Part shown: in pieces, positions 9,701 through 19,900 of the stretch | Layout: each line of letters begins with the position of its first letter | How positions within the stretch are numbered: the first letter of the stretch is position 1 | The notes under the pieces: model-generated | Told to the model about the DNA's origin: nothing | Seen by the model: the letters and a program-made list of their open reading frames with translations, nothing else | The model's database searches: none | Position numbers and translations under genes: made by a program | Assembly: GCA_033964015.1 (NCBI GenBank) | Contig: CM066924.1 | Location: 1,860,001 to 1,924,000 of the forward strand | DNA length: 64,000 nt | From: Scolanthus callimorphus | Taxonomy: Eukaryota; Cnidaria; Anthozoa; Actiniaria; Edwardsiidae | Direction of reading: 5' to 3'

Positions 9701-12426
9701 ATGAAACGAGACGTTTCTATGGCGAACCAAAGAGTTCTGTCCTCTCTGATTGGTCAGTGAAAAATACACATGGCGGTTGCCCTTGGAACGTCCGACTTTT
9801 TGTCTCACAACGCAACTTTCAAACGTTCAAACGTAACGTGCGAACTGTTAGGGTAAAACGCTCAAACGCAATCGGCTGTATGAAGTTCTTACAATTGTTG
9901 CACAGTGGTATTGCAAATTTGGCAGTTAGTGGTACAATGTTATAACAAATGTAGCACAATCTTATTACAAATGTGTCACAATGTTATTGCAAATGTAGTA
10001 AAATGTTATATCACGTGAATGTGGCACAATGTTATTACAAACGTGGCACAATGTTATTATAAATGTGGCACAATCTTATCACAAATGTGGCCTTAACAGG
10101 TCTGTAAGTATTTATTCATATCTTAGCGAAAAGGCAAGCAAATTCACCAACGCTAGTCTTCTCCAGACAGGATCTTGGCAAGTCACCGTACATTATTCCT
10201 CTCGGGGGCTCGTATGATGTGACTGGATTATTTGGTTACATAACTGTCTTCCAAGAGCTTATGCTACAGGTACAGTCCAAATAAGATCAAAGGACGACTA
10301 TGATATGTTACCAAGAGTGAATTAATCCACTCTTGATGTTACTTTACGATTTAGAAGTATAATAATCACGCTAGTGCAAAGCCTGCTAGCGTTGGAGAGT
10401 AGTTTTAGGTCGAGAAATGCGAGTTTGCTTTCGCGTCACATTTTGTAACAAATCCAAGATGGCGCCCACGCGAAAAGAAAATTTGCGTCTCGACCTAAAA
10501 CTACGCTCCAACGCATGCGAGCTGGCTAGCTATTGCCACGCCATTATCAATCCACTGTCACGCTATTGCCACTCCATTGTCACCCCATTGTTGCGTCACT
10601 CCATACCGTGGTCACGCTACTACCATGCTATTGTCACGCTATGCTGACACTCATTGTCGCGTTACTGCCACTCCATTGTCACGCTACTGCCACACCATTG
10701 TCACGGTATTATCACTCTGACTGTCAACTCACTCCTTCCCGTCCTTTTGTTAATGTTGAAAATAAAGATTTAGTACTTGGTGTGTCTTTCAGAATGTACA
10801 GGATCGTTTTGACGACATTGTTTTGTGTGTTGGAAGTTCTGGTTCGGCGGCTGGGATAGCCATTGGTAACTTTTTGACAGGCTCAAAACTCAGGTAAACC
10901 ACTATATTGGGTTAGCTAGAAAACGCCTCACTTCCGCGCAACATGTTGCGAGATTTTGACTTGGCGTTTGACTTATCTGAAAATTTGTCTCGTGTAACAT
11001 CTGTCCAACACCTTTCCGCACAGCATTTCTGTCTGGAAGCGAGGCAGTCGTGAAATTCGTAGCAGCAGCTCTAGCTAAAAGTTGTTTTAACGGTCGTGGG
11101 CCCCCTCGGCAAGTCTGAGCCGAACTTTTGAGGCAGTGACTACATTCTTCAAGACCAGAAATAATCCCTCACAAAATGGCGGGAAAACTAAATCAGCCAA
11201 TCACAAACGTTCCTCTGACAGACGCTGAGGATGTTAATACATAACCAGAAGATAACCTATCACCGTGTTTCTTACATAAAAGAAATAGGAAGACTCCGTA
11301 ATCTTCAAGTTCGGAGTTCAGCAAAATATTTACTTTGTACGGGCTTCCTGTGTTGCACGCCGTGCGAAAAAGTGGCGGAAAACAAATCAACCAATAACAA
11401 ACGTTTCCCTAACAGACGCTAAGTATTTTAATACATAAGATTAATGAAAAGGAGCGCGAACTCATCAATAGCCCATATTCGTTCTGTAGGTGCCACGCAG
11501 TGACGGCGTGTCCGTGTGGTGATTCAAGTCACTTCTATGAGCGTATCGATAAAGAGCTGATGTCTGTAGGGCTGACAGATATCAAAGCTGAAAATATAAT
11601 AGACATTATAGACGGCTACACGGGCAAGGGATACGACAAGTCAAGCCAGGAGGAACTGGGTAATATCCATGGGAAAAGCTAAATTTCCGATGGTAGAAGA
11701 ATGGGAAGTGTTTGGATTTCCCATGGCCTATGAATTCCGAACACTTCCTAGCGTATGCTTGGGAAATTCAGCTTTTCCCATGCATGGATTTCTGCAGAAA
11801 TTCTCTGTGATGATTACGAATTGTACCAAGAGTTCTGGTGGCAGCCTTCGTGATTGGCTGAAACGGTCGAGCGCTGGCGTACACCTATTGTAGTTTCATT
11901 TCGCTTATAAAATATATCTCAAAATAACATCCGTGTATTCGCTTGTTGGTTGTCTCTTCTACCTATGCTTTCGCCTTCTATGCTCTACAAGTAACCTCGA
12001 GAAATGCCACCAGTGCCTCCCCGCGAAGCGAGGAGTCCTAAACGGAGGTTGATAGTTTTATTTTTTCGTTTTAGAGGATATCGCTAATATCGCATTCGCC
12101 ACTGGTGTAGTGCTGGACCCTGTATACACGATAAAAACTGTACGGGAATGCTGGCGGAGATGAGGGATAACCCATCACGATTCAAGGGTAACAGGGTCTT
12201 ATATATACACACAGGTAGGATCCTTTGGGTCATGGATTTCATGTCGCTAGGTAACCGAACTTCACGTGACCAATTTTAACCAATGAGTTTTTTTTATGTC
12301 TGTCTAGGGAGCGTATTTGGTGTGATGGATGGCAGAATGGAGCCGATCCTCAAAGCAATGGACAACAATAATAACTTAACAATATGGAAAGGCACTGCCG
12401 AGGATGTTCCTGATTTACAGCGATAA
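3735..12426 (+). CDS. PLP-dependent D-cysteine desulfhydrase / ACC-deaminase-like enzyme, 9 exons
   Basis: Exons: 3735-3800, 5432-5545, 6647-6808, 9130-9259, 10167-10269, 10793-10893, 11490-11659, 12075-12214, 12308-12426. All junctions are GT..AG and phases agree. Family enzymes cleave D-cysteine to pyruvate, H2S and ammonia, or open the ACC ring. Visible motifs: [15 protein letters not shown] near the start, [15 protein letters not shown] (the final Lys, last codon of exon 2, is the PLP lysine), [34 protein letters not shown], the GSSGSAAG phosphate loop, LDPVY (catalytic Tyr region) and HTG then SVFG at the end. Two single-base deletions break the frame: an A run at 9227-9231 and a G run at 12144-12146. 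Counting both back gives 1,107 bp (368 residues), normal for the family. The 3735 start gives the usual N-terminus; in-frame coding upstream cannot be excluded. D-cysteine versus ACC preference cannot be decided from sequence alone. Confidence 0.88.
5857..6144. mobile_element. MITE, family 3 (~290 bp), copy 1
   Basis: Starts TAACAATTAGACCTCGAGG, contains a ~95-base hairpin (GGCCGAATGTGCTATGAT mirrored by ATCATAGCACATGAGG), and ends with ACCATTAGTTGGTTTATACTA. Nearly identical copies lie at 26951-27247 and 40568-40856. It sits in intron 2 of the desulfhydrase-like gene. A diverged relative of the hairpin lies at about 5590-5690. Confidence 0.85.
6257..6288. repeat. poly-C then CA microsatellite
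   Basis: A ~19-base C run is followed by (CA)n. A G run at 6446-6462 and a C run near 6546-6555 lie nearby, all in intron 2 just ahead of the third exon of the desulfhydrase-like gene. Confidence 0.9.
6871..6975. mobile_element. MITE, family 4 (TTTCTGCAGAAA ends), copy 1
   Basis: Both ends carry ATTTCTGCAGAAA and inverted ATCCATG...GCTGAATTTCCCA arms. Other copies are at 11665-11804 and 59463-59707. Located in intron 3 of the desulfhydrase-like gene. Confidence 0.7.
7401..8307. mobile_element. 907-bp TA-flanked inverted-repeat element without transposase
   Basis: Begins TACAGTGCTGCTAACTCA and ends TGAGTTAGCAGCACTGTA; the inverted ends continue ~40 bases (GGGACCACCTC inside). TA at both ends suits a Tc1/mariner-type target. 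The interior contains no substantial ORF, so it is non-autonomous. It fills much of intron 3 of the desulfhydrase-like gene. Confidence 0.75.
8637..8711. repeat. hairpin
   Basis: TAGCCTGAGTATCAGGC is mirrored by GTCCTGATACTCAGGCTA with a ~40-base loop. Intronic. Confidence 0.6.
9313..9397. repeat. hairpin
   Basis: ATTTATCTCAAGCCAGGAGTC is mirrored by GACGCCTGGCTTGAGATAAAT, and GGCC occurs on both outer sides. Just downstream of exon 4 of the desulfhydrase-like gene. Confidence 0.6.
9623..9880. mobile_element. MITE with ~70-bp near-perfect inverted ends
   Basis: Begins TACAGCCGATTGCGTTTGAG and ends with its reverse complement; the match continues about 70 bases with only a few differences. 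TA at both ends is consistent with a TA target duplication. Intron 4 of the desulfhydrase-like gene. Confidence 0.8.
9926..10093. repeat. ~22-bp minisatellite
   Basis: Seven to eight copies of a unit like CACAATGTTATTACAAATGTGG. It ends some 75 bases before the acceptor of exon 5 of the desulfhydrase-like gene; the sequence in between (GGTCTGTAAGTA...CATATCTTAGCGAAAA) matches the dispersed element at 31462-31735. Confidence 0.8.
10390..10513. mobile_element. short foldback MITE
   Basis: GCGTTGGAGAGTAGTTTTAG followed by GTCGAG and CGCG-rich DNA is mirrored by CTAAAACTACGCTCCAACGC. A related half copy with GAGTTTGCTTTCGCGT lies near 45727-45745. Confidence 0.7.
10535..10725. repeat. degenerate minisatellite (CCATTGTCACGCTACTGCCA-like)
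   Basis: Repeated variants of CACGCTATTGCCACTCCATTGT, about 22 bases each. It lies between exons 5 and 6 of the desulfhydrase-like gene. Confidence 0.75.
11665..11804. mobile_element. MITE, family 4, copy 2, five bases from a 5' splice site
   Basis: Inverted ends ATCCATGGGAAAAGCT and GCTTTTCCCATGCATGGATTTCTGCAGAAA. The element begins 5 bases after the last base of exon 7 of the desulfhydrase-like gene (11659), so only GTAAT of the original intron start remains ahead of it. Confidence 0.75.
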
Positions 12427-12500
12427 AAGATTTCCCGATGCTCATATATTACATCGAGAAAAAGGGATATAGCTGTCGGGGACTAAAGAGTCAAAGCATA

Positions 12501-12665
12501 TAGAGCAGATCTCTTATGACTGTGTAAAGTGCCGCGAAAAAGCTGTACCGCGCCACGACCGTGCCGCGACTACGCGATTTGATTCCGTATCTACAGTAGC
12601 CCTGGTTCCGTGCCGCGACCGCGACCGCGCATGAATTTCTTTCATGTCTTATAGACCGCGACCGC
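12501..12665. mobile_element. MITE, family 5 (TAGAGCAGATTTC ends), degenerate copy
   Basis: Starts TAGAGCAGATCTCTTATGAC and continues with CG-rich DNA (GTGCCGCGACTACGCGATTT) shared with 46229-46404 and 51993-52090. The right end is poorly preserved. Just downstream of the desulfhydrase-like gene; AATAAA at 12792-12797 is a possible poly(A) signal for it. The DNA from 12666 to 13354 holds no recognised gene. Confidence 0.6.
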
Positions 12666-13354
12666 GGGTATATACAGTGGTACACTTGTTGGATCATATA
12701 TGAAGTATGTCCTAGGCTCAAGACATAGTTAGATATTGAAGCAGTTGTCACAGTGTCACACAAATTCTTGTTTTGCAATCATTCCTTTGTAAATAAAATA
12801 ACAGAAGCGCGGCGGTCATGTTGCTAGTCAGAACAAAGGGATCAAACGAACGTAGCGTCACTTTGAATAAACGTGAGTTGTTTGGTATCGACACTCGTGT
12901 CATTAAATGGTTTAAATCATACGTATCAAATAGCAGTCAATGTCCTCCGTAAATGGCGCATTCTCTGGCTTTCTTGTGTCATGCTGTGGAGTACCACATT
13001 GTTCAGTTTTAGGCCCCCTGTTATTATTAGCTTATTTACGATATTTCAAAGTGTGAAAGTGTGACCTTTCGTCGTCGGCAAAAATGTACGCTCTTAACTT
13101 GCTCTACCCATGACCCATTGACATTAGAAATGAATGAGTAATGACTTTCAAAAAGTAAAGCATTAGCTAAATGCCAATAAGCCAACTTTAAGGTAACTCG
13201 CTCGAAATGTTTGTGCGCTCATCTGTGTCCAGAGCTGGACTACCAGGTTATAGTTATCGGGCTATAACTTTTTTGCGACTTTTTCGCCGATTCCAGTCAT
13301 TCGTTTTGTAAATCAAGCACAATGATCCTAGATTCCCTGCGAATCCGATCGTGT

Positions 13355-13655
13355 TTTACTGGAAAATACGCCACTCGTAGATCTCATACGAAGCTACATC
13401 CGGGACCTGAGTGACATATTTTCTGTCCTCACTAGTGAGGATATCGGTCAAAACAAAAGTGTTTGGAAATCAATTGGAATAATTTTTTCTGGTTTGTCTA
13501 TATAAACGAAAATTACACGGTGGCTTGAAGATATGAGTTTTATTTTCTCGTGTCAAAAACAATATTTTATCCATTCGCTGCGCCATTCGTAAAATATTCG
13601 AAATATTGTTCTTGTCACTCGAAAATAAAATTCCTATCTTCGCGCCACCGTGTAA
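13355..13655. mobile_element. ~300-bp element, family 6 (ACACGGTGGC), copy 1
   Basis: Shares ordered blocks CGTAGATCTCATACGAAGCT, CTCACTAGTGAGGATATCGG, ATTACACGGTGGCTTGA and a hairpin of AAAATATT/AATATTTT arms with copies at 32830-33136 and, inverted, 41135-41465. Non-coding. It ends about 340 bases before the start codon of choline-transporter copy A. Confidence 0.8.
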
Positions 13656-13992
13656 TATCCTTTATATTATATCTTATGCACTTTTTATCAGTAGTTTTTA
13701 TATTAAAAATCTTATTAGTAGTTTTAAGATTTAAATCGTAATTCACCAGTCTGGCAGCCATGGTTTTAATAAAGTTATCTATCATCTAAAAAGACGTTAC
13801 GAGAATTTGAGAAATGCTGTCATTTCAAGTAGAAGAAGAGACCTGGAAACTACCATTTCAACCGCTGCCAATTAAAGTGTCGCGGGTTATTCCTCGGCCA
13901 ATTAAATTGCGATCCAACCGTAAGGAGAATGTTGTAATATCACCCGAATGAATATTTCAGATCGGTTTGCAGTGCGCAAGTAACACGGTGTA

Positions 13993-16900
13993 ATGGCGGA
14001 CGCTAACATCATTGGTCTGGCTGGGATCGCTATTTGTTATGTCGTCATTCTTGCTATTGTATTTGGGCCGGACGGAAATACAAACAGAACACTGAAGTCG
14101 ACTCTATGCTGGCTGGAAGGAAACTTGGTTATGTTTTAGCTGCATCCACTATTTCAGGTGCGAAAGATTTAGGCCTACGGTAAACATCGTGTCAGAGTCG
14201 CGCCTTTCCAATCCGAAATATTGGAAAGTTTTCTATTATGAAGTCTGACGAAGTGGCATCCTTTGAAAAAGGAAAGGTTCGACAGAAAAAGTTGTACTGA
14301 AGTTCGATGTTTGCCATAGGCCTTAGCTAACATAAATTTCCCAAAATCTCTTATCAAATAGAAACTGGTATTTGTCCAGTCTAAGACCTTAGAATATGAG
14401 ATAAAAGTTTTGTGTCCAACGCTCTACAAACTAAACTTGTGGTAATGGAGAGCACGACAGCACTCTTATAAGTTTACAACTTCGATTAAGAGCTTATTGG
14501 TGATTTGACTGGTTTTATGTAGTCCGAGCGGCATTGCCCGCTCAATATGCAAATATTACACCAATTATTGGGCCAAACCAATTTAATATTTGTGAATATT
14601 TATTCTAAATTAAATAAATAACAATTTCTACAAGAACAAGCTATCAACAACCAATGTTTAAGGTGCTTCGGCTTCGTTTTTGAAAAGCGTTTTTTCAGAT
14701 TTTTTAATAAAACTCGCTCGCGTCGCATAAAAAAATGGATATTTGTGAGCTCTGGATATGTCATACCTCAACCACTGGCGCTTTTAACCATTGTTCGCGT
14801 TCATTTTAAGAGCCGTTTTGCTTATGCGAGCCGATATTCCAACTGCGGTATTTTTTATCAACGAATCTCCTGAACGCGAGATCTTCGCACTTTTTTCTGA
14901 AAAGTTCTCCTTTGGGTAACAATACTTTGATATTTTGTCATTTAAGTTTGAGGAACATTCTAGGAGCGAGAATTGCAGATGAACATGACAGAGAAAAAAA
15001 CATGACTATGAAATGGAACAATATCAAGGTCATTGCTCTCAATATAAGACTTCCAAAATAGATCCAATTTGTATGATTTTAAACTCCAGCAGCAATTCGC
15101 CATTCATCCTGGGGCTAACAAATACTAGAAAGTCCCGACCGACGACCTCCCTCCAAAATCAGAAACTTCGGCGAGACAATTCACGAACAGGATTGTCGTT
15201 TATAAAATACCACTGTTGATATCGGCTTGCATACGCAGACGCAGCTCTTAAAAACAAATTTAAATACTAATTGCCTTGAGCACCAGTGGCTGAAGTTAAA
15301 ACATATCCAGATAAAGCGAAAGAAAACCTTTGAAAAACGCTTTTGCGTGAGTTGCGTTCCTGCAATTTTCATAATTCTGCGAACTCTACGCCAACTAATA
15401 AACCACGGTTTGGCTTCCGTCAATCAAACGTCGAGTGAACAACTCGGGGTCATTTCACGCAGGCTTTGAGAGGTTTTGAATTAATAAGGACTTTAAAACC
15501 AAATTTTCCAATTAAAGACGGAAGTTACGACGAAGTTTGGCGTTTGGAAATGTAAAGCTGGAGTTCGCAGAAGTTAAATAATGTTGAATGATGTTTGAAC
15601 CGTTCGACAATCGTTAAAAAAAGATTCCCGTCGTTTAAAATGCTATTTTTACTGACTGGGCGCACGACATCGCGTAAATATATGTCATTTGCCGGCCGGG
15701 AGCCTAAAGCTGGTAAATAAGTTATTATTTTTTTCCAACTCCAAAATGCAGTGCTTTTCTCGATGAAAATAAGCATGCACAAATGGTAACAGTGACCTAA
15801 ACTGCAGATCAAAGATCTACAGTCCTCCGCGCGCCATCTCTAAGAACCAATCAGAATACAGAATTCGTTACCGTGCCCTAAGATATACCAGATGAACTGC
15901 ACAACGTATATCTAACTTGAGCAGAAATTCCTGAAACAGTCGTGTGGCCGACAATGGCCGTGTTCACACTAGAGACGAACAAATCGTCTGGACGGACAAA
16001 TTGTCTGTAGACGGACAAATCGTCTGATGTGAAAGCGGGACGAACACATTTTCACACGAACAAATCCGTCTAAATTTGTTCGTCTGTTTGGCCGTCTCGG
16101 AATACGATTTTTCATAGACAACTTGTTCGTATAGACGAACAAATCGACTAAAGTCCGACCTGAATTCAACCTAGACATACAAAGACGAACAAATCGTCAG
16201 ACGATTTGTCCGTCTAGACGATTTGTTCGTCTTCTAGTGTGAAAACGGCCAATGTGTTGGCAACAATGCCGGCTTAGCCACAACGTCAAGTACCGATGTC
16301 ACTGCGACGTCAGCAATTTGACGTTTTTCAAATGTCGATATTTCGTTGACGACGTCATGACCTAAGTCCTAATTTAAACGGTTTATCTACACGGTCAGGA
16401 GACGTTGTATGCCCAGTGGTAAGATCGTGTCAGGTGCCTAAGAGTAGGAGCTTCCTCTCCCATATAGGGTCCATGAGGCGGCGTTTCACTGACCTATCTA
16501 TTTTTAGCACACTTATTCATGGCACAATTAAAATATGCATGTGAATACCTCCCATTGTTCTAATTTCATATTTATCTAAGTATGTTCTCTAGCCTAAACA
16601 AGCAAACAAAAAATTAACCTAGCAACTCTGTTCTAAAAATAGATAGGTCAGGAAAAACGCTGCCTCAATTTATAAGCTAGTTGGAGACTCCTAACTTATG
16701 CACTCCTGGCCATGCATATTTTTACTAGCCACTTGGATTGGAGGTCCCCACGTGTACGGAATGGCTGAAGTTGTCAACGCGCCCGGTGCGGGTCTGGCAT
16801 GGGCTAGCTTGGATGGGCTTGGTCAATCACTCTTTTACTAGGTAAATAAGTGTCATAAGTATTATGGACTTATTGTGTATTGACGGGGGAGTTGTGTGAC

Positions 16901-19900
16901 AATTTTTTTTGCATGGAAATATTGAACGGGACGGCAGCTACTAACAATTCCTCATCACCAGAAATTTAGGACACGTCCGCCATTTTGAATAATAAATCAG
17001 CGGCTCAGATGTTTGAGTGAGTGTCACATTCAATACAGAAAACATATGGACTAAACTACAAAACTTAGATTTTCTCGCGCTGTTAGCGATGAATCAATTT
17101 CTTTCAACCGGCCTCGTAAAAAACATTATTATAGCAACACCTAACGCTAAAATAAATTATTGTAGAGTTGATTTAATGGTGTCTAATAGAAATTGAACGT
17201 ACACGGCCTAAACTCCATACATCTACACTATTTTGCGAGCGCAAAATAAGAATATATAGTTATAACGTATAACTCGTAAGGAAAACCAGAATCTTACCCG
17301 ATCGAAGTAGTTTCAAGTGAAGTCGACTTCCACAGGCCTGTACTTTCTCTCAATGACATCGTTTTTGGCAATAAAATTGATCAAATGGTGTCTAATGACA
17401 TTGTGCTTTGCAGTAGCTGTAATCTCCTTGAAATTCAGCATCTTGCCTCGCTAAATCTTCAAAACTCGGTCGAATTCGGAAGGCGAAAACACAAGTAAAA
17501 ACTGTCCACAGAAGCTCGTTTGGTCGCCATGTTGAACAACAGGCCCTAATATAGTTAGGGACATAGACAAAGCTAGATTTTATGTCCTCAAATGCCCCAA
17601 ATAAGCCCATCATTTTGACGTTCTCGCGAAGGCTGTGTGCGGGACCGCGAATTGCGCGGGAACGCCAGCGGTTTCCCCCATTTTTAGCGTAGAATCACTC
17701 AAAGCCTTGTTTAGAAGAGAAAATAAAGAAGAATAAGAAAAAAGGAAAAAGTAGAGAACTTAGAAATTTATGGGATTTTCATTATGATGATTTTTCCCAT
17801 TTTTTTAAACTTTTTTTTATTTTTTTTATTTTTATTTTTTTTTGTAATATTTTTAAATTATTTTAATAATTATTTAATTCTAGTAATTCTAAGCCATATA
17901 TCCTTGAAAATCCAACTGAGCGGCGCCCTCACGTTGAATTCGCGAAAGCGCTCATGGGTGAAACCGCTGACCACTCACGGATGTCCTAAATTTGGGTGAT
18001 GTAGGGTTTTGGCCGTTTCGGCCATCAACTTAGAGCCAGATAGACTGCTGCAAAAGCCCTGCATTTAAACAATGTAAACTGCATCCCAGTGGTAGGGCAA
18101 AAGCGACAGCTTATCCAGCTAGAAGTTTATTCAATCGGCAAATCTATAGATTGTTCAAAAAATAACTTCAGACGTGCTTCATTATTCGTTGAATCATTAT
18201 GTAAGAGTTTGTTATTCAAGCAGCAAATTCAATTGCTCAAAAATAACTCCAGATGTGTTTTACCATTCGTTGAAGCATTCGAAACAACCTCCATTTACCT
18301 TTGTCCCATTTAAGCAACTTTATTGTGAAGAAGATGCGTGACAAAGGATGTGTGACGGTGCTCGACCTATTCCAGCAAGCCTACGGTTCCAGGTTTGGAG
18401 GTCTACTGCTTATCCCGCAGCTTATTGCGGACACGATCTGGATTGCCTCAGTACTGGGGCCTCTTGGGACAACTTTCCAAGTCGTTCTTGGTTTTAATAG
18501 AGTAGCCGCCATACTGGTATCAGCAGCAATTGCATTTGTCTACACGCTGATTGGAGGACTGATATCTGTGGCGTACACTGATGTCATTCAGATGGTCTTC
18601 ATGTCATCGGTCTCGTACGTATCCCCATGAAAATCTTGTCGTTTTTTTAGAAATCCGCGCGGGTTGCCTGTGGTATTTCTGATATCTCGATCCAGGCCGT
18701 TTGCCAGGAAAAAAAAAATGGCGGCCAAAGCTAGAGAACAATGTTTCTCGGCAAACACCAGGGTCACTTTTCCTGCTACTTTCCCTTAGATATGAGAAGA
18801 ATACTTACAGACCTTCCAAATAAGGTAAAGGGAATCTCTAATTAGAACCGTTTGCAACGTCCGGCAATTCGATAGTTTCTTTCTTGATACGCCGACTTGC
18901 CGAGAGGTTGCAATATCTTATTAGGAAATCTCCCTTTAGCCCATTTGTAAGTATTTTGTCTTTTTCTAATATCTTTGCGTAAAATCAGGCAGGTAGAAAC
19001 TTGCCAGAACTTGCAGATATTCGAGAAAACATCGTTCTCTTCGTCGCCATTTTGTTTGCTAAAACCCCACAACAAACCTTTAGACCGCCGAAAGTTAGCC
19101 AGACTTGCGTTAAGTCAGCGTTTCTATTGGCCGAGAGCAAAGTCTTTTATCTTTCAGGCAATCAAATTGAGAACTAAATCCAAACGCGCCATTGCTCACA
19201 TCGGGTGTTCGGAAAACGAAGACCTGAAAACGAAGATTGAAAACGAAGGTGGGAAAACGAAGGTGGGAAAACGAAGGTGGAAAAACGAAGACCGAAAACG
19301 AAGGTGGCACATGTTTGCCTTACCTAGCAAGTTCAAATGTTTGCCGAAGGTCCGACATCGCCAACGATCGCCACTACGATACGAGTCGCCACTTCCACTG
19401 TCCCAGGGGCGTAGCCAGCACTTATGAGAGGGGGGGTTCCAAAATTCAAAAAAAAAAAACTCCACATAAATCGGACGTTTTGTGCGTTCTCGCCACAGGA
19501 ACCCAGCCAAAAATATTGATCTCGGGAAAAAAAACTAGCGTTTGAAGAAATTGCTCATTTTATTGTTTTTTTGGAGCTTTTTTTTGTCTATTAATATTTA
19601 CCGAATTTTAGTAATAAGTCGGTCCAGAACAGAGGCGAGGGGGGGTTCCGCTGCGGGAGAGAGGGGGTTCCGGAACCCCTGGAACCCCCCCTGGCTACGC
19701 CCCTGTGTCCACAGGGAACCCCCACGCTTTTTATCAGAAGGTTCGGGCGTTTCTCATCAATCTTGATAAAGAACCCATATTCTGGAGAGAAAGCCTTAAT
19801 ATGTATATGTTCAGAACTGATATGTTTTGTTGTGTTAAAAACAAACATGGCGACTCGTATCGTAGTGGCGATCGTTGGCGATGTCGGACCTTCGGCAAAC

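Noticed and set aside
18301..18630. Treating this ORF as a stand-alone short transporter gene
   Set aside because: It is exon 3 of choline-transporter copy A; the ATG is not a true start and the stop arises from a lost T near 18604.
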